From Pseudomonadota bacterium (GTDB taxonomy: Bacteria > Pseudomonadota > Alphaproteobacteria > Rhodospirillales > Casp-alpha2): 64,000 nt of DNA. The first letter of the stretch is position 1, and each line of letters opens with the position of its first letter. The notes beneath the pieces are model-generated. The model worked only from the letters and a program-made list of their open reading frames with translations, ran no database searches and was not told where the DNA came from. The translations under genes were made by a program, and so were the position numbers. This document shows positions 11,281 to 20,104 of this stretch, piece by piece. Where the stretch lies: positions 1-64,000 of the forward strand of contig JAQBYB010000004.1 in the NCBI GenBank assembly GCA_027624235.1, read 5' to 3'.

Positions 11281-13248
11281 ATGAGCGACAGAGTGCCGGA
11301 TTCAGGCCGCCCCGATACCTTTCCGAAGCTGCTGCGGGAAAATGCGCGGGTGCGCGCCGACAAACCGGCCAGCCGCGAAAAGGATTACGGTATCTGGCTG
11401 TCGTGGACGTGGGGCCAGGTCGGCGGGGAAATCCGGGCGCTGGCCTGCGGCCTGGCGGATTTGGGCATCGGGCGCGGCGATAAGGTCGCCATCTGCGGCG
11501 ACAACCGCCCGCATCTGTATTGGTCGATGACGGCGGTGCAGGCCCTGGGCGCCGTCCCGGTGCCGGTCTATCAGGATTCCGTTTCCGACGAGATGCGCTA
11601 CATCTATGACCACGCGGAGATCAAATTCGCCATCGTCGAAAACCAGGAACAAGTCGACAAGCTGTTGGAGATTAAGGATACGCTGCCCCACCTGGAGCAC
11701 ATTATCTATCGGTTCCCGCGCGGCATGCGCAACTACGACCAGCCGTTCCTGGATTTGTACACCGATATTCAGGACCGGGGCCGCGCCTTCGATGCCGCCA
11801 ACCCCGATTTTTACGAGGCCGCGGTCGATCGGGCGACCGGGTCCGACATCGCCATCATGCTCTATACCTCGGGCACGACGGGGCGGCCCAAGGGCGTGAT
11901 GTTGAGTTTTGACAACCTGATCATCACCGGGCGCAACGGCGCCATCCGCGAGAATTTGACCGAGGACGAGGACATGCTGGCCTACCTGCCGATGGCGTGG
12001 ATCGGCGACAATATTTTTTCCGTCGCGCAATCCTATGTCACCGGGTTCTGCGTCAGTTGCCCGGAAAGTTCGGACACGGTGCTGCAGGACCTGCGTGAAA
12101 TCGGCCCGACCTATTTTTTCGCGCCGCCGCGTATTTATGAGAGCCTGCTGACCACGGTGATGATCCGCATCGAAGACGCCGCCAAATTCAAACAGTTCTT
12201 GTTCCGTTATTTCATGGCCGTGGCCGGCCGTGTCGGCATCGACATTCTTGACGGCAAGACGGTCGCGGTGGCCGAGCGGGTTCGCTACTGGTTCGGCAAC
12301 CTGCTGATCTACGCGCCGCTGAAAAACGTCTTGGGCCTGTCCAAGGTGCGCGTCGGCTATACCGCCGGCGAGGCCATCGGCCCCGATATTTTCACCTTCT
12401 ATCGCTCGTTGGGGCTGAACCTCAAGCAGATGTACGCGTCGACCGAGGCCTCGGTGTTCATCACCATCCACCCCGATGGCGATGTCCGCCCCGAGACATC
12501 GGGAACGCCGGCCATCGATGTCGAGGTCAAGGTCGAAGACGACGGCGAGGTGATGTTCCGCGGCCCCGGCGTGTTTCAGGCCTATTTCAAGGACGAGGCC
12601 GCCACCCACGGGACCAAGACCGACGACGGTTGGGTCCACACCGGCGATGCCGGGTACCTGGACAGCGAAGGGCACCTGCATATCATCGACCGCGCCAAGG
12701 ATGTCGGCAAGCTCAATGACGGCACCCTGTTCGCGCCCAAATTCATCGAAAATAAACTCAAGTTTTTTCCCCACATCAAAGAAGCCGTCGCCTTCGGCAA
12801 CGACCGCGGCTATGTCGCCGCCTTCATCAACATCGACCTGGAATCCGTCGGCAACTGGGCCGAGCGGCGCAACATGGCCTATATGGGCTACACCGACCTG
12901 GCCGGGCTGGATGCGGTCTACGACCTGATTTCCGATTGCGTCGCCCAGGTCAACCGGGACCTGGCCGCCGATGAGAAACTGCACGGCTCGCAAATCCGCC
13001 GATTCCTGATCCTGCATAAGGAACTGGATGCCGATGACGGCGAATTGACCCGCACCCGCAAGGTCCGGCGTTCGGCCATCGCGGATAAATACACCGACCT
13101 CATTAACGCGCTGTATTCCGATACCGATCATTGCGCGGTCGAGGCCGAGGTCACCTTCGAGGATGGCCGCACCGACATCATCAACGCCGATCTGAAGATC
13201 CGGGAAGCCGTGCGCATCGCCGGGATTCAGGCCGAGGCAGCGGAATAG
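11281..13248 (+). CDS. AMP-dependent acyl-CoA synthetase, long-chain type
   Basis: The 655-residue enzyme should activate a carboxylic acid with ATP and CoA. It has the P-loop-like YTSGTTGRPKGVMLSFDN, TEASVFITIH, the A7/A8 region GWVHTGDAGYLDSEGHLHIIDR, and the C-terminal catalytic-lysine region LTRTRKVRRS. The start at 11281 follows GGGGAGGACC, and an upstream extension of the frame has no such signal. It is followed after three bases by an ABC ATPase and heads a seven-gene cluster for transport and activation. Such ligases beside Liv-type transporters usually serve fatty or aromatic acids, but the substrate cannot be read here. Confidence 0.9.
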   Translation: MSDRVPDSGRPDTFPKLLRENARVRADKPASREKDYGIWLSWTWGQVGGEIRALACGLADLGIGRGDKVAICGDNRPHLYWSMTAVQALGAVPVPVYQDSVSDEMRYIYDHAEIKFAIVENQEQVDKLLEIKDTLPHLEHIIYRFPRGMRNYDQPFLDLYTDIQDRGRAFDAANPDFYEAAVDRATGSDIAIMLYTSGTTGRPKGVMLSFDNLIITGRNGAIRENLTEDEDMLAYLPMAWIGDNIFSVAQSYVTGFCVSCPESSDTVLQDLREIGPTYFFAPPRIYESLLTTVMIRIEDAAKFKQFLFRYFMAVAGRVGIDILDGKTVAVAERVRYWFGNLLIYAPLKNVLGLSKVRVGYTAGEAIGPDIFTFYRSLGLNLKQMYASTEASVFITIHPDGDVRPETSGTPAIDVEVKVEDDGEVMFRGPGVFQAYFKDEAATHGTKTDDGWVHTGDAGYLDSEGHLHIIDRAKDVGKLNDGTLFAPKFIENKLKFFPHIKEAVAFGNDRGYVAAFINIDLESVGNWAERRNMAYMGYTDLAGLDAVYDLISDCVAQVNRDLAADEKLHGSQIRRFLILHKELDADDGELTRTRKVRRSAIADKYTDLINALYSDTDHCAVEAEVTFEDGRTDIINADLKIREAVRIAGIQAEAAE

Positions 13249-13251
13249 TCC

Positions 13252-14055
13252 ATGGCCCAGGACATGACAAAGCCAAGAAACATCGGCGACGTGCTGCTGA
13301 ACGTGGAAAACATCAGTATTGCCTTCGGCGGGGTCAAGGCGCTGGACGGCGTCAGCTTCGATGTTCGCGAACATGAAATTCTCGCCATCATCGGCCCCAA
13401 CGGCGCCGGCAAAAGCTCGATGCTGAACTGCATCAACGGCTTTTATCATCCCCAGGACGGCATCATCACCTTCAAGGGAACCCCGCGCCAGCGGATGCAG
13501 ACCCACGAGGCCGCCGCACAGGGCATCGCCCGGACGTTCCAGAACATCGCCCTGTTCAAGGGCATGTCGACGCTCGATAACATCATGACCGGGCGGAACC
13601 TGAAGATGAAAAAGAACCTGCTGTGGCAGGCGCTGTATTTCGGCCCGGCGCTGACGGAAGAACTGGAACACCGCGCCAAGGTCGAGGAAATTATCGATTT
13701 CCTCGAAATTGAGGCAATCCGCAAAACCCCCGTCGGCAAACTGCCCTACGGCCTGCAAAAACGGGTCGAGCTGGGCCGGGCGCTGGCGGCGGAACCGGAC
13801 CTGCTGCTGCTGGATGAGCCCATGGCCGGCATGAACCATGAGGAAAAAGAGGACATGTGCCGCTATATCCTCGACGTCAACGACGAATTCGGCGCCACCA
13901 TCGTGCTCATCGAACACGACATGAGCGTGGTCATGGATATTTCCGACCGGGTCGTGGTGTTGGATTACGGCCGCAAGATCGCCGCCGGAACGCCCGACGA
14001 GGTCCGCGCCAACCAGGACGTCATCGACGCCTATCTGGGGGTCAGCCATGACTAG
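13252..14055 (+). CDS. branched-chain-type ABC transporter ATPase, LivG-like
   Basis: A 267-residue ATP-binding subunit. Walker A is GPNGAGKSS, the signature region is LPYGLQKRVELGRALAAEP, Walker B is LLLLDEPMAGMN and the H-loop is IVLIEHDM. The long insertion after the Q-loop, with ARTFQNIALFKGM, is typical of LivG/BraF. It pairs with the LivF-like ATPase at 17551. The start lies three bases after the ligase stop, so the two are co-transcribed. Confidence 0.93.
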   Translation: MAQDMTKPRNIGDVLLNVENISIAFGGVKALDGVSFDVREHEILAIIGPNGAGKSSMLNCINGFYHPQDGIITFKGTPRQRMQTHEAAAQGIARTFQNIALFKGMSTLDNIMTGRNLKMKKNLLWQALYFGPALTEELEHRAKVEEIIDFLEIEAIRKTPVGKLPYGLQKRVELGRALAAEPDLLLLDEPMAGMNHEEKEDMCRYILDVNDEFGATIVLIEHDMSVVMDISDRVVVLDYGRKIAAGTPDEVRANQDVIDAYLGVSHD

Positions 14056-14077
14056 ACGGACAAGGGCCAGCTAGGCC

Positions 14078-15013
14078 ATGGAACTTCTCAACATCCTTTT
14101 CGTGGCGCCGTTCGTGGACATCACCTCAAGCCCGGTGTTCTTCGCCGAGGTCGTCATCGGCGGGCTGATGACCGGCGTCATGTATTCGCTGGTGGCCCTG
14201 GGCTTCGTGCTGATCTTCAAGGCGTCGGGCGTGTTCAACTTCGCGCAAGGGGCGATGGTGCTGTTCGCGGCGCTGACCCTGGTCGGCCTGATGGAACGCG
14301 GTGTGCCGATCCCGTTAGCGCTGGCCGGCACCGTGCTGGTGATGATCGCCCTGGCGATGCTGATCGAACGGATGATGCTGCGCCATCTGGTCAACCAGGA
14401 AGGCATCATCCTGTTCATGGCCACCATCGGGCTTAATTTTCTGCTCGAAGGCGCCGGGCAGATCGCCTGGGGCTCCAACGTCAAGGTCCTCGACCTCGGC
14501 ATCCCAAACCAATCGTTCGAAGTGGCAGGCATCCTGCTCAACCAGTTCGACCTGTTCGCCGCCGCGATCGCCGCCGTCATGGTCACGGTGCTCGCGGTAT
14601 TTTTTCAGAAAACCACCATCGGCCGGGCGCTGCGCGCCGTCGCCGACGACCACCAAGCCGCACTCAGCGTCGGCATCCCGTTAAAGACCATCTGGGTGAT
14701 CGTGTGGTCGGTGGCCGGCATCGTCGCGCTCGTCGCCGGCATCATGTGGGGGGCCAAGTCGGGGGTCCAGTTCTCGTTGTCGCTGATCGCGCTGAAGGCG
14801 CTGCCGGTGCTGATCCTGGGCGGCTTCACCTCGGTGCCCGGCGCCATCATCGGCGGCTTGATTATCGGCGTCGGTGAAAAGATCGCGGAAATTTACTGGG
14901 GCCCGGCGTTCGGCGGCGCCATCGAAGGCTGGTTCGCCTATATGCTGGCGTTGGCGTTCCTGATGTTCCGGCCGCAAGGCCTGTTCGGCGAAAAGATCAT
15001 CGAGAGGGTGTGA
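14078..15013 (+). CDS. branched-chain-type ABC transporter permease, LivH-like
   Basis: A 311-residue inner-membrane protein with about eight hydrophobic segments. GLMTGVMYSLVALGFVLIFKASG and FNFAQGAMV at the N terminus, and ALRAVADDHQAALSVGI plus LILGGFTSVPGAIIGGLI in the second half, are the hallmarks of LivH permeases. It overlaps or abuts the LivM-like gene. Confidence 0.93.
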   Translation: MELLNILFVAPFVDITSSPVFFAEVVIGGLMTGVMYSLVALGFVLIFKASGVFNFAQGAMVLFAALTLVGLMERGVPIPLALAGTVLVMIALAMLIERMMLRHLVNQEGIILFMATIGLNFLLEGAGQIAWGSNVKVLDLGIPNQSFEVAGILLNQFDLFAAAIAAVMVTVLAVFFQKTTIGRALRAVADDHQAALSVGIPLKTIWVIVWSVAGIVALVAGIMWGAKSGVQFSLSLIALKALPVLILGGFTSVPGAIIGGLIIGVGEKIAEIYWGPAFGGAIEGWFAYMLALAFLMFRPQGLFGEKIIERV

Positions 15014-15018
15014 GAGCA

Positions 15019-16095
15019 ATGTTTTATCGCGAATCCGGACAATTCAAAACCAGCTACCAGAAGGACCAACAAGTCTTCCCCATCGCCCAGGATCGCATTT
15101 TTATCGCCCTGTTGCTGGTCGTTGCCTTCGCCGTGGTGCCCTTCGTCGCCGACGAATATTGGCTGCAAGCCGTCATCATCCCGTTTTTGATCTTCTCGCT
15201 GGCCGCCGTCGGTTTGAACCTGCTGACCGGCTACGCCGGCCAGGTCAGCCTGGGCACCGGCGCCTTCATGGCGGTCGGCGCCTACGCCACCTACAAAATC
15301 ACCACGGCGTTTCCCGAAATCAACATCGTCATCGTGTTTTTAATGTCGGGCATGGTCGCCGCCGGTGTCGGCATCGTCTTCGGCCTGCCGAGCCTGCGCA
15401 TCAAGGGCTTTTATCTGGCCGTCGCCACGCTGGCGGCGCAGTTTTTCATCCTGTGGCTGTTCAACAAGGTCGGCTGGTTTTTCAACGACAGCCCGTCGGG
15501 CACGATCACGGCGCCGCCCCGGACCCTGTTCGGCATTATGATCTCCGGTCCCGAGGCGACGGCGGAAGTGCGCTATTTCGTCTCGCTGACGTTCCTGGTG
15601 GTGTTCACGGTGATCGCCAAGAACATCGTCCGTGGCCGCATCGGCCGGTCGTGGATGGCGATCCGGGACATGGACATCGCCGCCGAGATCATCGGCATCC
15701 AGCCCCTGAAGACGAAACTCATGGCCTTCGCCATCAGTTCCTTTTATTGCGGCCTCGCCGGCGCGCTCAGCGTCTTCGCCTGGCTGGGCGGCGCCGAGAC
15801 CGAAGCCTTCAGCATCGCCATTTCGTTCCAGGTGCTGTTCATGATCATCATCGGCGGCCTGGGGTCGATCATGGGCTCGATCATGGGGGCGGCGTTCATC
15901 ACGCTGGTTCCCATCTTCCTGACCAATATGCCGGCGATGTTCGGCATTCCCATGGCCACCGATCTGTCCAAGCATATCGAGGAAATCGTGTTCGGCGGCC
16001 TGATCGTCTTTTTGCTGATCGTCGAGCCGCACGGGTTCGCGCGGCTGTGGCAGATCGGCAAGGAAAAACTGAGACAATGGCCGTTCCCGTATTAA
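15019..16095 (+). CDS. branched-chain-type ABC transporter permease, LivM-like
   Basis: About 358 residues with 8-10 predicted membrane helices. Conserved LivM segments include AAVGLNLLTGYAGQVSLGTGA, FGLPSLRIKGFYLAVATLA, WMAIRDMDIAAEIIGI and ISFQVLFMIIIGGLGSIMG. A GTG at 15010 overlaps the stop of the previous gene, but the ATG at 15019 has GAGAGG at proper distance and is preferred. A gap of 116 bases separates it from the substrate-binding protein gene, which may have its own promoter. Confidence 0.92.
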   Translation: MFYRESGQFKTSYQKDQQVFPIAQDRIFIALLLVVAFAVVPFVADEYWLQAVIIPFLIFSLAAVGLNLLTGYAGQVSLGTGAFMAVGAYATYKITTAFPEINIVIVFLMSGMVAAGVGIVFGLPSLRIKGFYLAVATLAAQFFILWLFNKVGWFFNDSPSGTITAPPRTLFGIMISGPEATAEVRYFVSLTFLVVFTVIAKNIVRGRIGRSWMAIRDMDIAAEIIGIQPLKTKLMAFAISSFYCGLAGALSVFAWLGGAETEAFSIAISFQVLFMIIIGGLGSIMGSIMGAAFITLVPIFLTNMPAMFGIPMATDLSKHIEEIVFGGLIVFLLIVEPHGFARLWQIGKEKLRQWPFPY

Positions 16096-16211
16096 CCTCT
16101 TAAAATATTGGCAAAAGCCCATTGGCCAGTGGTTTGTCAACGTGTTAGTGTTTTACTGAAATTAAAACGAGAAGCTGGCAACGGCCCAATTAACCCTAGG
16201 GAGACAAAACA

Positions 16212-17528
16212 ATGAAGTTCCGTTCACTTATCCTGGGCGCGCTGGGGGTTGCCGTCGGCATCACCGGCATCGCCCTGTCGAAAGCGGCATACGCCGCCGA
16301 GCAATTCATCCCGATGCTGGTCTACCGCACCGGCCCCTACGCGCCGTCCGGCATTCCGGTGGCCAACGGGTTTAGGGATTACTATACCCTCGTCAACAAG
16401 CGCGATGGCGGCATCAACGGCGTCACCGTCACGTTTGAGGAATGCGAGACCAAGTATGACACCAAGATCGGCGTCGAATGCTACGAGAAACTAAAAGGTA
16501 AAGGCCCGACCGGCGCCTCGCTGTTCAATCCGTATTCGACCGGCATCACCTATCAGCTGATCCCGAAGGCCTCCGTCGACAAGGTTCCGATCCTGTCCAT
16601 GGGCTATGGCCGCACCTCGGCCGCCGATGGCCGCGTCTTCGAGTGGGTGTTCAATTTCCCGATGACCTATTGGAGTCAGGCCTCCGCCTTCGTCAAGTAC
16701 GTGTCACGCCAGGAAGGCGGATACGACAAGCTGAAAGGCAAAAACATCGTCCACGTCTATCACAACTCAGCCTACGGCAAGGAAGCCAACCCGACGCTGG
16801 TGGCGCTGGCCAAACGCTACGGCTATAAACTGACGTTGCTGGCCGTTGATCATCCGGGCCAGGAACAGAAAGCCACATGGTTGCAGATCCGCCGGCTCAA
16901 GCCCGACTGGGTGTTCATGTCCGGCTGGGGCGTCATGAACTCGGTCGCCATCAAGGAAGCCGCCGCCATCAATTTTCCGATGGACCATTTTGTCGGTAAC
17001 TGGTGGTCCGGCACCGACGCCGACGTGATTCCCGCCGGCCAGGGATCGGTGGGTTACAAGTCGACCACCTTCCATTCCGCCGGTTCCGGTTTCCCGGTCC
17101 ACGCCGATATCATCAAGCACGTCTACGGCGGTGACGCGGCCAAGGCGAAGGAAAACAACATCGGTGAGGTGCTCTACAACCGCGGCATGGTCAACGCCAT
17201 GTTCGGGATCGAAGCCATCCGTACCGCCATGGGCAAATACGGCAACAAGTCGATGACCGGCGAACAGGTACGCTGGGGACTTGAAAACCTGAATGTCGAA
17301 AATGCCCGTCTGCAGGCGCTCGGCATGAAAGACTTCACCAGAGGCGTGAAAGTCAGCTGCGCCGATCACGAAACCGGTGGCTCCCTGCGCATTCAGCAGT
17401 GGGACGGCACCAAGTGGAAGTTCGTCAGCCAGTGGCTTTCACCGATGCGCGATATCGTACGCCCGATGATCGAGAAGGACGCGGCGATGTTCGCCAAGGA
17501 AAACAAGATCACGCCGCGAAGCTGCTAA
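16212..17528 (+). CDS. branched-chain-type ABC substrate-binding protein
   Basis: The 438-residue protein has a signal peptide (hydrophobic run LGALGVAVGITGIAL, cleavage near AYAAEQ) and a type I periplasmic-binding fold. It belongs to the Peripla_BP_6 superfamily: FEECETKYDTKIGVECYEKL, VHVYHNSAYGKEANPTLVALA and RRLKPDWVFMSGWG follow the LivK pattern. It is longer than the amino-acid-binding LivK proteins of E. coli, which fits members dedicated to organic acids. Strong AGGGAGAC lies upstream. Ligand unknown. Confidence 0.9.
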   Translation: MKFRSLILGALGVAVGITGIALSKAAYAAEQFIPMLVYRTGPYAPSGIPVANGFRDYYTLVNKRDGGINGVTVTFEECETKYDTKIGVECYEKLKGKGPTGASLFNPYSTGITYQLIPKASVDKVPILSMGYGRTSAADGRVFEWVFNFPMTYWSQASAFVKYVSRQEGGYDKLKGKNIVHVYHNSAYGKEANPTLVALAKRYGYKLTLLAVDHPGQEQKATWLQIRRLKPDWVFMSGWGVMNSVAIKEAAAINFPMDHFVGNWWSGTDADVIPAGQGSVGYKSTTFHSAGSGFPVHADIIKHVYGGDAAKAKENNIGEVLYNRGMVNAMFGIEAIRTAMGKYGNKSMTGEQVRWGLENLNVENARLQALGMKDFTRGVKVSCADHETGGSLRIQQWDGTKWKFVSQWLSPMRDIVRPMIEKDAAMFAKENKITPRSC

Positions 17529-17550
17529 TAAACACATTGGGTTAAGAATT

Positions 17551-18396
17551 ATGGCGTCACCATCAGGACAGCAAGAAGCCGACATGGTGGCGCCTGCCCA
17601 ATCCCTTCTCACCGTCAACAATATCGAGGTCATCTACGACCACGTCATCCTGGTGTTGAAGGGAGTCTCGCTTGAGGTTCCGGACGGCGGCATCGTCGCC
17701 CTCTTGGGCGCCAACGGCGCCGGCAAGACGACGACGCTGAAGGCCATTTCCAATCTTCTCCGGGCTGAGCGCGGCGAAGTTACCAAAGGCTCCATCGAAT
17801 GCATGGGCGAACGTGTCGACCGGCTTAGCCCCAACGATCTGGTGAAGCGCGGCGTCATCCAGGTGATGGAAGGCCGCCATTGTTTCGAGCATCTGACGGT
17901 CGATGAAAACCTGTTGACCGGCGCCTACACCCGCCGCGACGGGCGCGCCGCCATCGCCGAATCGCTGGAAAAGGTCTATCACTATTTCCCGCGTCTGAAG
18001 GAACGCCGCACCACCCAGGCCGGTTATACCTCCGGCGGCGAACAGCAAATGACCGCCATCGGGCGCGCCCTGATGGCCAATCCGAAGATGATCCTTCTGG
18101 ATGAGCCGTCCATGGGTCTGGCGCCGCAACTGGTTCTGGAAATTTTCGAGATCGTGCGCAACCTCAACAAACGCGAAGGCGTTAGTTTTTTGTTGGCCGA
18201 ACAGAACACCATGGTGGCGCTGAAATTTTCCGATTACGGCTATGTCCTTGAAAACGGCCGCGTCGTCATGGACGGCGATGCCAAAAGCCTCAGTGACAAC
18301 GAAGACGTTAAGGAATTTTATCTGGGACTGAGTTCCGGCAGCCGGCGCAGTTTCCGCGACGTCAAACATTACCGCCGCCGCAAACGCTGGCTTTAA
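17551..18396 (+). CDS. branched-chain-type ABC transporter ATPase, LivF-like
   Basis: 281 residues with Walker A GANGAGKTT, LRAERGEVTKGSIECMGE, signature YTSGGEQQMTAIGRALMANP, Walker B MILLDEPSMGLAPQL and an AEQN H-loop region, all typical of LivF. A basic tail of about 20 residues (RSFRDVKHYRRRKRWL) extends beyond the usual end. It lies between the binding protein and the PaaK-like gene, separated from the latter by eight bases, so it is part of the same operon. Confidence 0.92.
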   Translation: MASPSGQQEADMVAPAQSLLTVNNIEVIYDHVILVLKGVSLEVPDGGIVALLGANGAGKTTTLKAISNLLRAERGEVTKGSIECMGERVDRLSPNDLVKRGVIQVMEGRHCFEHLTVDENLLTGAYTRRDGRAAIAESLEKVYHYFPRLKERRTTQAGYTSGGEQQMTAIGRALMANPKMILLDEPSMGLAPQLVLEIFEIVRNLNKREGVSFLLAEQNTMVALKFSDYGYVLENGRVVMDGDAKSLSDNEDVKEFYLGLSSGSRRSFRDVKHYRRRKRWL

Positions 18397-18404
18397 GCGC
18401 CGCC

Positions 18405-19646
18405 ATGCTGGAGCCCGAATACTACGACACCCTGGAAACCCGCGACTGGCAAGAACGGGAAATACAACAGTTCCAGGCGCTCGGTCCGCACCTGCAAACG
18501 GCCAAGGAAAACGCGCCTTATTTCAGGGACATCCTGGCCGACATCGACCCCGGCGCCGTCACCAGCCGCGCCGCCCTGGCGGGCCTGCCGATCACCAGCA
18601 AATCCGACCTCGGCGGCCTGCAACGGAAAACCCCGCCGTTGGCCGGGATGGCCAATGTGGCGGCGGACAATTTTCTCCGCCTGTACCAGTCCCCCGGCCC
18701 GACCTATGAGCCGGAAGCCGCCGGCAAGGACTGGTGGCGGTTCGGCCGGGCGCTCTATGCCACCGGCGTGCGCCCCGGCGACATCATCCACAACGCCTTT
18801 TCCTACCACCTGACCCCCGCCGCCATGATGGTCGAAACCGGCGCCCAGGCCATCGGCTGTACGGTGGTGCCCGCCGGCACCGCGCCGACGGAGCAACAGC
18901 TCCAGGCGATTTCCCATCTCCGCCCCAGCGTCTATACCGGCACGCCGTCGTTCCTTAAAATCCTGCTCGATCGCGCCGTCGAAGGCGGCATCGACGTAGG
19001 CTCCCTGAGCAAGGCCCTGGTTTCCGGCGAGGCGCTGCCGGATGCGCTGCGCCGGGATTTCGACGGGCACGGCATTCGCTGCCTGCAAGCCTACGCCAGC
19101 GCCGATCTCGGCCTGATTGCCTATGAGTCGAAGGCCAGGGACGGCCTCATTGTCGATGAGCGGATCATCGTCGAAATCGTCCGTCCCGGCAGCGGCGATC
19201 CCGTCCCCGACGGCGTCATCGGCGAGGTCGTCGTCACCACGCTGAACCGCGAATACCCGCTGATTCGCTTCGCCACCGGCGACCTGTCCTCGGTGATTGC
19301 GGGGGTCAGCCCGTGCGGGCGCACCAACATGCGATTGTCCGGCTGGAAAGGCCGCGCCGATCAATCATGCAAGGTCAAAGGCATGTTCGTGACCCCGAGC
19401 CAGATCGCCGCCGTCGTCAAACGCCATGCGGAAATCGGCAAGGCGCGGCTGGTCGTCGATCGACAGGACGGCAAGGACCGCATGACGCTGATCTGTGAAG
19501 TCGCGGGCGGGAATGAGGATTTAGGCGCGTCCATCGCCGAAACCCTGCACAGCCAGTGCAACCTCAACGGCGCGGTCGAACTGGTTGAGACGGGAAGCCT
19601 CGCCAACGACGGCCTGGTCATCGAGGACAAACGGGCGGCGGGTTAA
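18405..19646 (+). CDS. PaaK-like AMP-binding protein with an unusual P-loop
   Basis: A 413-residue relative of phenylacetate-CoA ligase. The fold is recognisable from RPSVYTGTPSFLKILLD, KALVSGEALPDALR, YASADLGLIAYE, GEVVVTTLNREYPLIRFATGDLS and the C-terminal KVKGMFVTPSQI. At the place of the usual SSGTTGKP nucleotide-binding loop it has YQSPGPTYEPE, lacking the Ser/Thr/Gly pattern. It may be a specialised subfamily, or it may bind but not adenylate substrates. It ends the ligase-Liv operon, which suggests a role in activating or handling the imported acid. Confidence 0.8.
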   Translation: MLEPEYYDTLETRDWQEREIQQFQALGPHLQTAKENAPYFRDILADIDPGAVTSRAALAGLPITSKSDLGGLQRKTPPLAGMANVAADNFLRLYQSPGPTYEPEAAGKDWWRFGRALYATGVRPGDIIHNAFSYHLTPAAMMVETGAQAIGCTVVPAGTAPTEQQLQAISHLRPSVYTGTPSFLKILLDRAVEGGIDVGSLSKALVSGEALPDALRRDFDGHGIRCLQAYASADLGLIAYESKARDGLIVDERIIVEIVRPGSGDPVPDGVIGEVVVTTLNREYPLIRFATGDLSSVIAGVSPCGRTNMRLSGWKGRADQSCKVKGMFVTPSQIAAVVKRHAEIGKARLVVDRQDGKDRMTLICEVAGGNEDLGASIAETLHSQCNLNGAVELVETGSLANDGLVIEDKRAAG

Positions 19647-19812
19647 GAAGAAAAAGGCAAGTGATAAGGGGAGAAGGAGATAAGTGATAAGGGGAGAAGA
19701 GGGGGATAGGGGGATGGATTCTACCGCGCCTTCGGCGCATTATTTCTTATCCCCCTATCCCCAGATATCCCCTTTTCTCCTTTTCACTTTTTTCCTTCTC
19801 GGTGCTCTCCGG
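19647..19812. repeat. dispersed repeat family A, copy 2
   Basis: The left arm is purine-rich and itself contains a short direct repeat of GTGATAAGGGGAGAAG. The core reads, on the reverse strand, TAATGCGCCGAAGGCGCGGT followed by AGAATCCATCCC. The right arm is pyrimidine-rich and ends in CTTCTCGGTGCTCTCCGGG, related to the outer arm of the copy at 52845. The element lies between convergent genes. Confidence 0.85.
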
Positions 19813-19859
19813 GATATCCCGCTCATTATTTTAAATTCGTCCATAATCTCGCCACATTT

Positions 19860-19992
19860 AGGCGGTGTAATGTCTCTCATAGACTTTTTCGTCTATACCC
19901 ACCAGGGATTCCCCCTTTCTCTGGTCCCCTTATCGGCACTCCTGTAGCCGAGACCTGAAACGGTCGGACTTTCCAAGTCCGGCCGTTTTATT
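19860..19992 (+). ncRNA. candidate structured small RNA
   Basis: Four hairpins follow one another: ATAGAC/GTCTAT (19879-19896), ACCAGGGA/TTCTCTGGT region (19901-19925), TCGGC/GCCGA (19933-19951) and a 14-bp terminator hairpin (19958-19988) followed by TATTTGTTTG. A CATAAT-like -10 lies near 19842. No plus-strand gene is downstream, and the flanking genes are convergent, so a leader function is unlikely. I do not recognise an Rfam family. It could instead be a remote terminator for the operon ending at 19646. Confidence 0.45.
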
Positions 19993-19997
19993 TGTTT
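19958..19997 (+). terminator. strong intrinsic terminator
   Basis: Left arm AAACGGTCGGACTT and right arm AAGTCCGGCCGTTT pair over 14 bp with one G-T wobble around a 3-base loop (TCC), followed by the T-rich TTATTTGTTTG. This is the most canonical terminator in the window. Confidence 0.85.
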
Positions 19998-20001
19998 GTT
20001 T

Positions 20002-20104
20002 GCGCGAATGCGTCGTCGCGGATGACGACATCGGCGCGGGATTTGCTTATTTGTTTGCGCGAATGCGTCGTCGCGGATGAAGACATCGGCGCGGGATTTG
20101 CTAT
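20002..20104. repeat. 55-bp tandem repeat, two copies of family C
   Basis: GCGCGAATGCGTCGTCGCGG at 20002 recurs at 20057, and the copies differ by one base (GATGACGAC versus GATGAAGAC). Each copy contains the family C pattern CGTCGTCGCGGATG, four bases, CATC and GGGATTTGCT. The second copy runs up to the stop codon of the aminotransferase gene. Confidence 0.85.

Noticed and set aside
11302-14049. 915-codon open frame antisense to the acyl-CoA ligase and livG genes
   Set aside because: It is an effect of GC-rich third positions on the opposite strand. The sense genes have full family motifs and good starts, and the antisense product resembles nothing.
19684-19947. 87-codon open frame after the PaaK-like gene
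   Set aside because: It lies inside the family A repeat and the candidate RNA, and has no conserved sequence.
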